Shown here: in pieces, positions 11,219 to 25,842 of the stretch
Numbering within the stretch: position 1 is the stretch's first letter
Layout: every line of letters starts with the position of its first letter
Assembly (NCBI GenBank): GCA_963924555.1
Contig: OZ004588.1
Location: 3,534,001 to 3,598,000 of the forward strand
Source of the DNA: Crambe crambe
Taxonomy: Eukaryota; Porifera; Demospongiae; Poecilosclerida; Crambeidae
DNA: 64,000 nt
Direction: 5' to 3'
Made by a program: the position numbers and the translations under genes
Notes under the pieces: model-generated
Told to the model about the DNA's origin: nothing
Database searches by the model: none
Seen by the model: only the letters and a program-made list of their open reading frames with translations

Positions 11219-11679
11219 CTATAGGGTTTCATACGAATCTTCCAATAAGGGGGGAACCACTTGAAGCCCCTCTCCCTTCAAAATAATTAATAGCAAAGCC
11301 ATTAAGAGACCACCTCTATTTAAAGACTACATTTTCCACTGTATAGCTACATGAATTCTTATCACCACATCATCTCAAGAGAGAATGCAAGTATCAGACA
11401 TCATGCAATAAGCTTCAGTCCCAAGTTGTACATATCAATGGGGCATACAGACAATACACTTATTAACCCCTTTCTTGGTAAAGTCTTGATGAAGTAGTTT
11501 GAAGTACATATGGTGGGCATTATTATGTTACAGTATCAGGTAGAAATCCTTAAATCATGCTTTTAATAATGAAACTATCACAGGCTTTGTCATTTAAGGT
11601 ATTAGAATGACCATCAATCCCTTACTTGGTCATTTTCCTTCCACATGTGATTTTCTTTTGATATTGTTTTTGAGCATTG

Positions 11680-11682
<3 letters not shown>

Positions 11683-11731
<49 letters not shown>
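11683..11731. repeat. (CT)n microsatellite
   Basis: About 24 uninterrupted CT units inside the exon-cassette array, after TTGATATT. Confidence 0.95.
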
Positions 11732-11734
<3 letters not shown>

Positions 11735-12686
11735 CTCTTTGTAGTCGTAATGAACTATATATGTACCAACATGTGGAATCATGTCCTCTATGCCTCTTTT
11801 CCAGCTTCCCCCTTTAGAATACAGAAGGGTATCAATATGCCAACTTTATATCCCAGTCAGAGGTACATATAATCAATACGTCTTCTGATTGCCCCTCCCT
11901 CCCCCTATAATGCTGTCCCATCTCACTTCATCCCCTGCATGCATGGATAGTACCTATGCAAAGTTTGTAGACCTGTGCACCTCATGGCCGGCCGGCCGGC
12001 CCACCCCTGTCATCTGGATGACTATATTCTGCACTTGTGTTTTTCTAAAGTTTGCCCACTATAGCCTAACTTGCTAAGGAATGGCGTATCCTCATAATAG
12101 CACTTTCAGTCAATATGAGTTTCTGTTTCAATATGAATCCCTTTCTGTTGTCCTGTATTAAACCATATAAATTGAGCTTGGCCTAGGAGGGTGTGTGTAG
12201 GCAGAGGATATTTAATATCAACTTGTCAGTCATGAATCACAAAATCAGCTGTCATGCAATGTAAGTAAAATAATCAATTTAGGCTGATTAAGATCTTTCC
12301 AGACAGATCCTGCTATTCCATAGAAGACTGCAAACTAAAATGTGTGATATTATCTGATAAGCAACTCTGAGACGTTGCAGTTTTCAGGAAGATCAGACAT
12401 GTGTGTTAGTGAACTGGAAGTGGTTAGAATCTCTTCCAGAATTGTATGCTCAGCTGGTCACTACATTGTTTTAAAAAAGTATTAAAGTCTGGGGGTTGGA
12501 GATAACATGGGAAATCCCCCTCCCCCTCAACACGATACATACACATAATGTGTTGCTGCAATCACTAGTAGTTGATGTTTTTATATATTACAAATCTTTC
12601 TTCTTCTTTTTTTTGATAAACACCCCACCCTCCACATTTTTTTCATTGTTCTAACTAATCACTGTATGTTGTGTATGCAATTACAG

Positions 12687-12757
12687 AATGAGATGATGAA
12701 GTCCTCAAGGAAGAGGAGCAGTTGTAATCATCCCTCTAAGAGACCAAACCCTTACAG
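12687..12757 (+). other. Exon-like cassette K, copy 2
   Basis: Same 71-base length, acceptor (TTACAG) and donor (ACAG|GTAACC) as copy 1. It encodes nearly the same basic peptide (MMKSSRKRSSCNHPSKRPNP). Confidence 0.45.
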
Positions 12758-15700
12758 GTAACCATCAATCCTTCTCACCTTGTACTGTGTTTCTTTAAGG
12801 TCCATAAAAGAAATTCCTTTTTGATGTGGTTTTTGTGATTCAAGCCTCTTTGTGGTTGTATGTACTAGCATGTGGATACTCTTATCCTGCTCCCCTTTAG
12901 AAGGTGCCAGTACATTATGTTTTCCATGGCTCAAAAGATATCAATGTGCCACCTTTTTCCATGCTAAACAAAGTGTTGATATGCCACCCCTCCCGTGCTG
13001 TCCTTTCTATTCAACCTCAATGCATTTCCTACTAACTCCTTCATATCCACCAACATCCTGTTGTCACATAATTATGTTAATATCCCATGCAGGAGAAATG
13101 CTACTGTGTCCAGGGCTCACAATAACAGTCAGTCACAGGACATTTGTCCAGTCATTTTCTGCCTTTGTCTGACCAATTTTTCTATTATAGTAAAACTGCT
13201 ATTAGATAATCATGTGTGGACAATAATGTAGTGTTACTGTGAGTCCTGTTGTGTGTGTGTCCTACTAGTTGTCCAACTGTCACTTGCACTTATAATAACA
13301 CCAACCACTTCACAGTACAGCTTTCCCACTGAGTGTACACAAGTACATCACAACTAGAGAATTACTTTTTCTCCTTGCTCTTGGAGCAGAACAACAAAGT
13401 GAAGAGCACAATTTGTTAATAAGCCAGTGAGTTATGTGCAGGTTATGCTCAAACCATTGAGTGTTCTATTTTCCTCTGGTATAATATAATCAGTCTATTC
13501 AGAACTAGTGAAATTACCCTTCCACAGTTAACCTCATCATATTGATGGGGAGACCCCCTAAATTAGTGTTAGTTGTGTGTTGCTGTGTATTACTTACCAT
13601 ATCATGTCATGTGTTTCTAATCACAATCCTGTTAATTTCCTCTGGATACCACATGCACATCCACTGGTGTGTGTGTGGAAATTCTTACTAATTGGGCAAT
13701 GCATATACAGTATGTCTAGAAGGTATACTAGGGCAATGTTCAACATTCAGTTGACAGCGAGCGAGCAAGCAAGTACATTCTTCAAAGATTGCTGTTGAGT
13801 ATCTGTAGCAATGTGCAGCATTTGATAGTGAGCAATTAAAGTAGCTGATAGGCTTCAGTGCTTGATATTGCTAGAGTCATGTAAGTGGTGGCAGGCAGCT
13901 GCATACATGCTTACCTCAAAGCACTTAGATAAGCCTAGTGCCTACAAGCCGCTTAGATAAGCCTCTTGTGCCTGCTGCCCAAAAGGCTGTAGAAATGTTG
14001 AGCTGATAGTTCATTTGTGCTTTGCTGTTGTGTTATGTAGCTAAGTGGCAGGCAGTTGCATGCATAGAAAGCTAAGTACTTACCACAAAGCACTTAGATA
14101 TGTCTAGTGCCTACAATCCACTTAGATAAGCCTAGTCCTACTATCCACCATGCTATAAACAAAGCGATGTAGAAATCAATCAAGCAATTACAACTGGAGC
14201 ATGCGCATAAATGCACGCAGGGGCGCTACTATTGCACGACAGGTAGTACCTACGTATGCCTGGGGCATTTTGGAGTGTAGACATAGATATATATATTTAA
14301 AATTTCAATGAGTCATGACCTGAGAGTCAGCTCACTCGCTTCGCTCACTCGCTGCAATTATCCAGTCACCTTAAAAAAAGGGAGTGTCTTATAGGTAAGG
14401 GGTTGGTCCTATGGGTAAAACCAACCATGTATGGACAGTATACTCAGAATACTTATGTTCTATACAATATAATGAGCCCTTTGATGTGTGAGATAATCCC
14501 CACACACCTCATCTGTTTCAATTCCGTCACATCTCCCAATCAATATGACAGGCTATCAGTATGTCTTCTTATTGTCCCCCCCCCCCCCACCCCCCCATCT
14601 CACTTGTATGGATAGTGTTGAAAGGGGGTTTGTAACTTGAACATCTCATGGCGTATCCCTGTTGAACGTTGATAAAGAGGTTGACTTTGACTATTCTGAA
14701 CTTGTGATTTTCTAATGTTGAAACCCTTTACCCACTCTAGTGTATTGAGCAGTTGTGCAGGAATTTAACTTCAAATATTAAGTGTGTTGTCTGAATTTTT
14801 GAATATCTTGATCAGCACTCTCATGTGTACCATATTTACTGTGCATTATTTAGAAGTTTGAGTAATATGATGCTAGTGTGTGTGACTGCCCCAGACAGAT
14901 TGGACACAACCCTTTAGAGCATATCCCCCATTGGTTGGTATGTACGTATGTGAAATTTCTGCCAGGTTGGGATTAATGACTACAGCACATACGTAAAGTA
15001 TGACATAGTGTTAAGATATCATGTGACAGGTGGGTTGCATAACCTCTCTACAAAGGACAAAAGGTTGGGTCCTAAGTGTGTCAGGTTCCACTGCAATAAT
15101 CTCTATCCCAGTCCGATTGCCCCTCCCCCCTCCCCCTAATAATTACATTGTCCCATCTCGCTTTGTCCCTAGCATCACTTTGCATCTAGCATTGATAGTG
15201 AACACTTCATGCCCCACCCTTTTCTTTCTAGATGGTTTAACTTTCTATTGATTATATGAGGCTTTGTATCATCCATTTAAAATTAATTTGAGTAGTAGCT
15301 TTGATAAAGATTTGAGGAGGGTGTGCTGCTTTATGGATTCATAATACGAGCATGTTACTGATGGCCTTTTCCCCATGGTAGTTTCATGGTAATTGTTATC
15401 AACCATGTAGTGGAGTAAATCCATAGTGGACCTTGATTCTCTACCCATATCAATGGTCTTAAAATTGTATGCTCTATATAGAACAGGGATCGATACTGAG
15501 GGGGAGGCTCACCCATGGTAATAATATGCAATATTCTTGCACCACCAAATCACCTGTAAGTGCTTGATCACCCATTTCAATCACCTCTAGGTGCCTGATA
15601 CCAAATCACACTTAGGTGCCTGCATGATCCTACCTGTAAGTAGGTGCCTGATAACCACCCAATTCAATGTCAGAGCAAATCCAAATATGTAGGTGCCTAT

Positions 15701-16315
15701 TGCTCACACAAACCTTGTACATGATGGGCATTATATGTGACAGTATCAGGTAGAAGTCTCGTTTCTGTTGTAAATGATATCTGATTTGGTTGGAAATGAT
15801 CATTAATCACTATATGTCACTTTGTCCCTAGCATATTGATAGTGCTGAGGGAGAGTTTATAGACCTGAGGGCCTCATGGCCCACCACTGTCATTCTAGAT
15901 GACTAATGTTGAGACCATTTACCCACTCTTTCTAATGTTCAGACCCTTTACCCACTCTAGCCTAGCTAATGTGCATAGACTGGCATATCCAGAGAGGTTG
16001 TCATACTTTCAGTCGATATGAGCATTCACTTTCATCTATTGTTCTATATCAACCCATTATTAGTTGAGGTATCCTAGGAGAGTGTACTTGGATTCATTTA
16101 GTCTTAGCATGTATAAGATATCCTTGTACCCAAGGTAGTTTACAAGTCATGGGAATGTGAAGTGTAGATGTTTTTCACAGAAAGTGCACAACTAGGTAAC
16201 TGTTACTTGTTCAACCATGTAAAATTGATAACCAATAATAGACCTCTTTAGATGTGAATCTGATGATTGCTTGGTGGGTGTTGTTTGTTTTGTTGACTCC
16301 ACCTCCTCTCCACAG

Positions 16316-16381
16316 AGACTGTCTCCCCTGACGATGAAGGATACACTTGTACTCAACCCAAGGATTCTGGATCAACTGAAG
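16316..16381 (+). other. Exon-like cassette R, copy 1
   Basis: Acceptor CTCTCCACAG and donor AAG|GTACAT bound 66 bases reading RLSPLTMKDTL, then VLNPRILDQLK. All three R copies are multiples of three in length (66, 84 and 81) and stay open although their middles differ. That is more than a neutral repeat would be expected to keep. The repeated end, ILDQL, is not a motif I can assign. Confidence 0.45.
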
Positions 16382-17935
16382 GTACATACATGGGCACTCT
16401 TTAGAGTTGTTTGAGTACAGAAAGGTTACATTCATATGCTGTGCAATTTAGACCTCTTACCTCTATACCTTTGAATATTCATCTTGATGTGGTTAATGGA
16501 ATGCCTTTGTTGTGTGAGATAATCCACCACAGCCTGTATTAATTCCAGCTGGGGTCTTCCCTCACACCTCCCAATCACTATGACTTGTAAAGGAAAAAAT
16601 ATTTATTCTAAATAAAAAAAAATATATATGGATGATGATGTCATAAAGTTATGCTTTATGTATACATGCTACAGTATATGTAACAGTCCCAACTAATTTC
16701 TATCCCAGTCTGATAGGTATAATTAGTATGTCTTCTGATTGTCCCTCCCTCCCACGATAATTATATTGTCCCATCTCACTTTGTCCCTTGCATGGATAGT
16801 GCTGAGAGACCTCATGCCTTCATGTGTGTTACAATATGGATTCACAATCCAAGCATGTTATTGAAGACCTTTTACCCAGTGCTCACTCTACTCTATTGTT
16901 GTTCTGAGTGAGTCTGTCTTTCATGAACTACCCCATACACTTTATATCTTGAATACCAGATAATTGCCAGTATTTAATTTTCCCGACATTTTAAGTTGAC
17001 CAGCATTTTGTTAAAGCTATCCACACCTACTCTGTGTATGGACAGATGGTACCATTGTACAATGGTACTATGGTACCATTGTACTGGCAAGCTGTGGACA
17101 GCTCAAGCCCTTGAGTGTTCCATAAAGTCTGGCAGAACACCACTTAAAGTCAGACCACTTCAAAATTGTGAAACCACCTCTGACACAATGCATCATCTAA
17201 AGTGTATATACCTTTCTTTTTCCTTTCGTTCTTTTTTCTAATACGAATCATAATCAGAATCACAATAATCACAATTGCAATCAGCAAAATCACAATCAGC
17301 AAAATCACAATCACCGGTACCACTTAAAGGCCTTCATCGTCCTGGCTCTCTTTCTCTGACTTAATGTAATTGGTCTATTCAGAACTGGTGAAATTACTTT
17401 TCCACAGCTGATTGCTCCAACCACATCATAATGAAGGGGGAGACCCCCTAAATTAGTGTTGTGTGTACTAACTGATCCTGTTATGTGTTTCATTATGCAC
17501 ACTATCACATGTTAATTTCCTCTGGATACCACATATGTACATGCATGCACATCCACTGGCTTGACTAATATCTGTGTGGCAATAACATACCATGTGCATT
17601 ATAAACTAATTTCTTATGATCCAGGGACTGATTTTTTTGGTGGTTGTACTATGTCTGGTATTGGACTTTAGACTGAAGTCCAGGTAAAGGGTCCCTATGG
17701 GTATGTCAACCATGTGGTCATTACTTGGGGGAATGATAATACTCTTGAGAGTATTTGCATTGGAGTATTTAATTCTATTGGTGTGTTATATTCCATACAA
17801 CATGTGATATATTAATAACTCACATCTTCTAGAGAAGAGTAGTTGGGTCTATACATACTAGTATGAGTCACATGATTGCTTGGTGGGTGTGGTTTGTTTT
17901 GTTGACTCCACCTTCTCCTTATACGGTACCCATAG

Positions 17936-18019
17936 AGACTGCCTCCCCTGATGAAGGGATCCAACTGGAACAGTGCTTACACTCACTATCTTCACCCAAG
18001 GATTCTTGATCAACTAATG
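17936..18019 (+). other. Exon-like cassette R, copy 2
   Basis: Acceptor CCCATAG and donor ATG|GTACGT bound 84 bases reading RLPPLMKGSNWNSA, then YTHYLHPRILDQLM. Its middle differs from copies 1 and 3, while both ends are conserved. Confidence 0.45.
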
Positions 18020-20055
18020 GTACGTACTTTAGAGTTATTTGGGTACAGAAAGTTCCATTTGTATTCTGTGCAATTACCTCCATATCTGAATATTCCATCT
18101 TATGTGGTTAATGGATTGGTGAGGTATTTACCTCAGCCTGTTTTGATTCCAGGGCCTTCCCTCACACCTCCCAATCACTATGGCTTATATGTTAATTGAT
18201 TATGGCCCTTAGTGGATTGACCCTTTGACCTTTGTCCCATCTCATTTTATCACTGGCATGGATAAGTGACACCTGGATAGTGTTGAGAGGTGGTTTATAG
18301 ACCTGAGCACCTCATTATTATTCTCAATGGTTGACGTGTGTACGTATCATTCTAATGTTGAAACCCTTTACCCACTCTGGTGTCTAGGTTATTATGTTAG
18401 CACTTTCAGTCAATAATTATGATCGTTCACTTTCTGTTTCAGTATGGTCCCTTTATAAAGTATTGTAAAACATGAGCTTAGCTTTGATAGAGATTTGAGA
18501 AGGGTGTGCTACAATATGGATTCACAATCCAAGCATGTTAGTGTTACCAGGTAAGTTTTCAGACTGAACCATGTGAATTACAAGTGTTTTCCATGTAACT
18601 GTTGTCAACTATGGACTCGTGTGTGGGTGGGTGGGTGTGTGATAAGATCTCCCCTCCCAAAATTGCTTTAATGGTATTGTTTAAGAAGTAATTCTACAAC
18701 CTAATGTGTGTATTAAAATTGAAACTATCAAGGATGTCATTAAAGCTTGTTCTGGACTCTCAGTGACAATTCTCATCGTATGGCTGTGCTAATTGAGAAA
18801 TTACCATGGTACAGGCATTAGACTGCTGCACTTAGTGAGTTTTGAATATCTTGCACTCTCATGTGTACATACCATAATGTACTTAACTGTACATTATTTA
18901 GAAGTTTCATGTTAACAACCCCAGACAGAAATGAAATACACAATCTCACTTTGTCCCTAGCATGGATAGTGCTGAGAGTTTATAGACCTGAACACCTCAT
19001 GCATGGCCCACACTGTCTTTCTAGACCATTGCTTCAAATGTTTCGTATTCCGATGATGCCATGTGTGCTGGGTGTGCATGATAATGAGATAATGTCGAGC
19101 ATAACCATTGAAGGCCCTTCCTCTGGCTGTGAACTGTCTCTGATTGCTCCCCTCCCTCCCTCTATATATTGTACCATCTCACTTCGACCTGACACCACCC
19201 ACTGTCAATCTAGATATGTTTTTGACTTCCTAGTAACACGCTTTACCCATTTTAGCTTGTACAATTCATCTCTTAATTGCTTAAATTCATGTAGTCAATC
19301 CTTACCAGTTACTCTAAAATGTTATTATTCTTGAACCTTGACAGTTGAAATCCTTAATTGCCAAACCACCAAATTATCCAGCCACATGATTTTACGACTT
19401 TCCCTGTCATGGAAGTGCTGATGGAGTTAAGTAGACACAATCATTCTATTCTGTACTCATGCATGACTTTCTAATGTAGAGACCCTTTACCCAGCTAATG
19501 TGTATAGAGTGGCAGTACAGGAACGTGACTTTAAACGTTGAGGTGTCTCTCCAGAGAGGTTGTAGCATATGATTGTTTGTGTTTACTCTCTGTTTCACAA
19601 TGGCTCCCATTTAGAGACTGGCACATTCTACCAGCATAGTTTTGGGTCTATCAAAGCAGGAAGCATAATGCTGGCATAATAAGCTATGGTGAACTCCATG
19701 GTTGATCTTGATTCTTGAATGTATATATCACGTGTGCCTAAACCAGCTATAGCAACTTGACCAAAAGTGAGATTGCAAATAGCGTCATCTTTCAATACAG
19801 CTGGAATTAGAGTTGAATAATAGGGAAGCAAAAAAGCATAATGTGCCAGTCCCTTTTCTGTTTCAATTTGGATCCCTTTCTATTGTCCTGTGAGGTAGCC
19901 TCTAGAAGAGGGTGTGCTTAGATTTGTGAGATCACTGAAACACTGATGTTCGTATACATTGCAGATAGAGCTGTTTTTGACAAACACACCCCCCACCCCC
20001 TCCACACTTCTTTTTTATTCTAACTAATCACTGTATGTTGTGTATGCAATTACAG

Positions 20056-20126
20056 AATGAGATGATGAAGTCCTCAAGGAAGAGGAACAGTCATAATCAT
20101 CCCTCCAGGAGGCCAAACCCTTACAG
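20056..20126 (+). other. Exon-like cassette K, copy 3
   Basis: 71 bases with the same acceptor and donor as copies 1 and 2; a few substitutions (SRKRNSHNHPSRRPNP). Confidence 0.45.
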
Positions 20127-21971
20127 GTAACCATCAATCCTTCTCAATTTTGTCTGTTGGATCCAAGCAGCCCTTACTCGGTTACTTTTTTTTAATTTGA
20201 TGTGGATTTTGAACATTGCAAATTGTATTTCTACCATCCCTTGCTCAAGCCTTTTTGTGGGGAACTGGCTCAGAATGCAAGTTCGACAATAAGACCACAT
20301 ATGTGCAGTGGATACCAGTTGCATAGGGTACATATAATCAGTACATCTTCTGATTGTCCCTCCCTCCCCTATATATTGCACCATCTCACTTTGTCCCTAG
20401 AGTGGATAGTGCTGAGAGAGAGTTCATTGACCTGACACCTCATGTGTCAATCTAGATATAGTGAGATGTTTTTGAGTGTTGAGACCCCTTACCTTGTTGA
20501 ATTAGTGAAATCATTTTGAGCCATGGGTCATTCCATATCAATTCAACGAAAGTTGAAATGTGACCCCTTCAGAATTGGATAAAATTTGGTTTGTATGTGG
20601 GGAATGATATAATAACCTCTTGTGAAAAATGTTTAGTGTGGATACTGTATGGCTTCTCAGCTAGAGCCAATAAAAACCGATAAAATCCGCTATTTTTGGA
20701 GCAGTGGCTACTGTTTATTGCACTGTAACTTTTGGACCATAAAGAGTGAAATTTTTTCTTTTATTTGATGTTTTATGGCTTCATCTGATAAAAATTTGGT
20801 GTTGTGCTTAATTAGTAACCTTTGAACCCTGACCAGTTGAAAAATGCTGTTTAGATTTCTTTAAGTTTTCACAGACATTCTCTTTGTAACATCCTCTTGT
20901 GATCCTACAAGACAGCCTGTCCTAGACAGGCTATCAGTATGTCCCCCTCCCCCCTCTACTAGTATGGATAGTGTTGAGAGGAGGTTTGTAGACCTGAACA
21001 TCTCATGGCATATCCCTGTTGATCTAGAGGTTGACATTGACTATTCTGAACTTGTGATTTTCTAATGTTGAAACCCTTTACCCATTCAGCAGTTGTGCAG
21101 GAATTTGACTTCAAATATTAAGGTGTTTGAGAATGGAATGGGAGACATGCTGCACTTAGTAAGTATTGTCTGAATTTTTTAATGTTTTGATCAGCACTCT
21201 CATGTGTACCATATTTACTGTCCATTATTTAGAAGTTTGAGTATTATGATGCTAGTGTGTGTGATAGTCCCAGACAGATTAAACACAACCCTTTAGAGCA
21301 TATCCTCCATTGGTTGGTATGTACATATATGAAATTCCTGCCGGGTTAGGACTGTCACAATTAATGACTACAGCACATACGTAAAGTATGACATAGTGTT
21401 AAGATATCATGTGACAGGTGGGTTGCATAACCTCTCTACAAAGGACAAAAGGTTGGGTCCCAAGTGTGTCAGGTTCCACTGCAATCTCTATCCCAGTCCA
21501 ATATGTTTTCTGACTGTCCCTCCCTCCCCCAATAATTACATTGTCCCATCTCACTTTGTCCCTAGCATCACTTTGTATCTAGCATTGATAGTGAACACTT
21601 CATGCCCCACCCTTTTCTTTCTAGATGGTTTAACTTTCTATTGATTATATGAGGCTTTATATCATCCAAAAAAATTAATTTGAGTAGTAGCTTTGATAGA
21701 GATTTGAGGAGGGTGTGCTACTTTATGGATTCATAATACGAGCATGTTACTGATGGCCTTTTCCCCATGGTAGTTTCATGGTAATTGTTGTCAACCATGT
21801 AGTGGAGTGAATCCATAATGGACCTTGTATTTTTTATTCTCTATCCATATGTAATCAATGGTCTTAAATTGTATGCTCTATATAGAACAGGGATTAATAC
21901 TGAGGGGAGACTCACCCATGGTAGTAATATACAATGGCTGATGTTCATGCACCCCCTTTCCCATATTGCAT

Positions 21972-22195
21972 ATTGGTTCTTAATGATGCACACCCTTGGA
22001 GGTATATAATACATTGGATGCTGCTCACCCACCTTCCTGTACTATTACATTGATGCTCACCACCTTTCCCATATTACATATTGGTTCTTAATGATGCTCA
22101 CCCTTGGAGGTATATAATACATTGGATGCTGCTCACCCACTTTCCTGTACTATTACATTGGTGCTCACCACCTTTCCCATATTGATTAATGTATG
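21972..22195. repeat. 108-bp tandem duplication, about two units
   Basis: The block starting ATTGGTTCTTAATGATG at 21972 repeats at 22080, followed by the same GGAGGTATATAATACATTGG and CTCACC-rich sequence. Confidence 0.8.
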
Positions 22196-22249
22196 GTAGT
22201 AACACATTGGATGTTGCTCACCACCCATCCTGTATTGCATTCTTAATGA

Positions 22250-23080
22250 TGTGTAACTCTTTGCTTGTCTAGAACATAGCATAAGGCAAATCGACCGTAT
22301 CAATGACACGGAAAGTGTACTGTAGTAAACAAACGTAAACGGAGTCTAAAGAAATGGCTGTATTGAAAAATGTATGGGAAAAGCTTAAAAAAGATTTCCA
22401 GAGAACTACGTATTTATCAGCTGTAGTATGAAAGTAAGTTACTAGCTCACGTTATCCATCCCTATGGCTCTGGAAGATTACTCAAAAGCTACAAAAACTG
22501 TCGACTAATGGTAGAATGGTAACTGCTACAGAAGTTCTCCTTTTTGTTGGATTCAGATAATAATTCTCAGAAACAGTCTTCATTGGTCTGTGTTTCATAT
22601 TGTTAGAAAATCTAGTCGTATCCATCCATACAGTCCTCGCTATAACAAGGAGCAAATTTGACCAAAATTGTGAAGCAGTTTATGACAGAAAAGCTTGGCT
22701 CATGTTTTATAAACTTTGTTATGATCATGTATTTTATGCTATAAAATAGTCTAAAAGTATCTTTCCTGACATAGTGGAGCAAAAGTTTAATAAAAGAATG
22801 GGATGGACGATTGTTGATATTTGATTTTCAACAGGTGGTCGAAAATAAGTAACGGTGGTCGATTGATGGTGCCTTAGTTGATGTAGTAGATTCAGGGTTA
22901 CAAAATTTCAATTATGAGAGAAATGATTTATATGATGTTAAAGAGTTACTTTCCCTATGGTTGTTGTTTGAGGCTTTGATGACCATTATGGTACGATGTT
23001 AATAGTCTGGTCGAAAGACGATGGTAATATGTTTTGAATACGTTTTGAATACCAGTTGCCTGAGTTGTTGCCAGTATTTT
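22250..23080. other. Region without a recognised cassette or gene
   Basis: AT-rich sequence between array blocks. No cassette, TIR or supported coding region was seen. Confidence 0.4.
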
Positions 23081-23395
23081 TTAAGTTTACCGTCTAGCCA
23101 TACCAGCTGTGTGTATGGACAGGTGGTACCATCTCATACTGGTACTGGCAAGCTGTAGACTGCTCAAGCCCTCGAGTGTTCTATAAGGCCTGGTATAACC
23201 TTATTCATACCACTAAGGTGTGCAATTACCATTGTTCAGTGATTGTTGAAACTATTTTGTCCTGCACTTACTGGGTATTCATTGCTCTCTGTTTTCTGCT
23301 GCAGCTAAAGGAAAACTGAGATTTGCATTTCGTCCTTGTAAAACTTGGTTGCTGCTGATTTTGTTGACTCCACCTCTTCTTCCCTCCTCCCACAG

Positions 23396-23476
23396 AGATT
23401 GCCTCACCCCAATAAATGGGTCCAGCTGGTCCTTACTGAAGAGCACTTGCACACATGGATTCTGGATCAATTGAAG
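23396..23476 (+). other. Exon-like cassette R, copy 3
   Basis: Acceptor CTCCCACAG and donor AAG|GTACGT bound 81 bases reading RLPHPNKWVQLVL, then TEEHLHTWILDQLK. Open throughout, with a variable middle and conserved ends. Confidence 0.45.
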
Positions 23477-24756
23477 GTACGTGCATGGAGTTATTCATAT
23501 GCAGAAAGGTTACTTATTTGACCCTTCTATATCAATGATGTGGTTAATGAACCTTTGATGTATGAGATAATCCCTACACACTTACCTCAGCCTATTTCAA
23601 TTCCAGTGTCTTCCCTCACACCTCCCAATCACTATGACTTGTAACTATAGGCTGTGAATTGATTATGGCCCTGTAAAGTCAATAATGATCCTTTGACCTT
23701 TGCCCTTTCTAGGAGAGATGAGGGTTGATGTATCATCACAAGAATCTGAAGATGACAAACTCTATCACTTCATGAATTTATGGAGGCTTTAACTCTACCG
23801 AGAACCAGTGGTGACTGATCAGCCCACCCATGTGGCAACACCCACTTATATTGTAGTGGGGTGTTGTCTAATTTTATCATCATTATTTTGTATGAGAGTT
23901 CAGTATCATTATTTGATGTGACCAGTTGATACTTTATTGTCAAAATTAATAATACACAATAGCTACAAAAAGAAGTTACAACAAAGTCCAAAATAGCACT
24001 CCAGTAGGTCCAGTACAGTTCAATTTCAATGTGGTATCAATTCATCAGGTGGTGAGGCCGTTTGCAACTGAACACTCGATTAGAAAGGAGAAGAAGAGTA
24101 CTGGATGACATATACATCATATTATTGCTCTCAGGGTGGTGGCACATCCCGCCCACACATGGTTGCTAAGGGGTCATATACTTGCACCATAGATTTTTAA
24201 CTGCACATGGCTATAAAGCAGCTTAGTAATACTACACACAAAAAAAGAAGAAAGGTCAAGTCCTGCAGGTGCTATGAACAGTTTTCGAATTCAAAGTAAA
24301 AAGCATTACTTCTCATCAACAACCAAGCTTCACTGGCTGATTTTTGGTTTGTAGCTTTCTAGCATCACTCTCTAAAAAATTTCAGAAGGGTTTGTTGATA
24401 TCTATTTTACTTCTTGATTTGGCCCAGAAACTTAAATACTCACTTTTGGGAACTCAAAAAGTAAAGTAGCTAGATACCAACAAATCCTTCTGTAATTTTG
24501 TAGAGAGGGCTAGCTACTAAGAAGCTTTAGGCCAAAAATCAGCCACTTAATTTCAGCAGTCAGTGAGAAACAATGCCTTTTATCTCTAGAGTAAAAAGAT
24601 TCATATCACCTGTAAGAATTAACCATTTTAGTGTGTGTATTAGTGATATAGCTACTACCATATAACACTGTGCAATTTGAAGTCCATATATAGCTATAGT
24701 AATTTTGGAGTTTTTAATATTTAACTGTTAGCACGTGCATTGCTATGTGCCACCAC

Positions 24757-25593
24757 TAGGCCTCGATAAATTATGCTAGCATTATTTTTGAGCATTTTAG
24801 GTATGTCAAAGCATAAGCATAATAGGCATCATTTTGAGAATTTTAGGTAATTAATTGCTTATTAATTTTTATGCCTGTAGCCATAGAGTCTGCATGCACA
24901 GCAGCATGCAAAGTGGAGTTAGCTAAATGTATACAGGGCTCAATAGCAAGGTTGAGTCTCTCAGCACTGTGTCTGAGCACATGATATACAGTTGGAATGG
25001 CTGAAGCAAGTGACCTTGTTGTTTTTGGTACAGACAGCTCACTGAGCTCAGAATTGGAAACAGTGATTATGACATCACTAGACCTATCATTCAAGTACCA
25101 GTAGGTAGAAAAGTATCCTATAGGAGAGGGCCTTTCAGATGCAGCTCGTGTTGATCAAGTGAAAGTAGTCACATGTAGGATCTCGCATAGAAGCTAAGAC
25201 ATTGGAACCTATGACTAGCTCAGTGGAAAGGGAAATGATTAATTGACGTGCAACTATAAAGCCTGCAAAATTGCTTTACTCATGCAACCTTCATCAGCAA
25301 CAGCGGAGTGCATTTTCACTGTTATCAAATAGTTTTAATTCTCAGCAAACTTCTTCTTTGGAAGACTACACTGAAACATCAACTACAGAAAAGTAGCTAA
25401 CAGTTTCGTAACAGTGAATGGGAATAATGAGTATAATGAGTCTCATTTTATCACAATGTGAATGGGAATAATTAGCATAATGGGTTCAATTTTTTAGCAT
25501 AATAGGTAGATTTCAAAGCATAATAGGCACTGTGCATGGGAATTTGAGAATAACATAATAGGGAGAAAAGCTAGCATAATTTATCGAGGCCTA
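24757..25593. mobile_element. hAT-like non-autonomous element with 8-bp TSD
   Basis: The terminal inverted repeats are 24 bases (TAGGCCTCGATAAATTATGC, then TAGC), starting at 24757 and ending at 25593. They are flanked by an exact 8-bp direct repeat GCCACCAC (24749-24756 and 25594-25601). An 8-bp TSD and a TAG-type end fit the hAT superfamily. Short runs of AGCATAAT-type sequence recur inside. An 83-codon minus-strand frame at 24843-25094 has no recognised domain. Confidence 0.85.
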
Positions 25594-25777
25594 GCCACCA
25601 CCCTTAAAGAAAGGTTTGAAACATCTGGAGTGGAGATAATGTGGGAAATCCCCCTCCCTCAGCAAAATATCGTGTTGCTGCAATCACTGATAGTTAATGT
25701 TGTATACATTACAGATGGAGTTTTGTGCCTTTCCATTTCTTTTGCATCATTACTATATATAGTGTATACAATTGCAG

Positions 25778-25842
25778 AACGAGATGATGAAGTACTCAAG
25801 GAAGAGGAGCAGTTGTAATTGTAAGAGACCAAACCCTTACAG
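25778..25842 (+). other. Exon-like cassette K, copy 4 (degenerate)
   Basis: Acceptor ATTGCAG is kept, but a short internal deletion and loss of one G at the donor (ACAGTAACC) set this copy apart. It marks the 3' limit of the array. Confidence 0.4.

Noticed and set aside
24843-25094. 83-codon minus-strand frame inside the 24757 element
   Set aside because: No recognised domain. Open by chance or a remnant, so mentioned only within the element.
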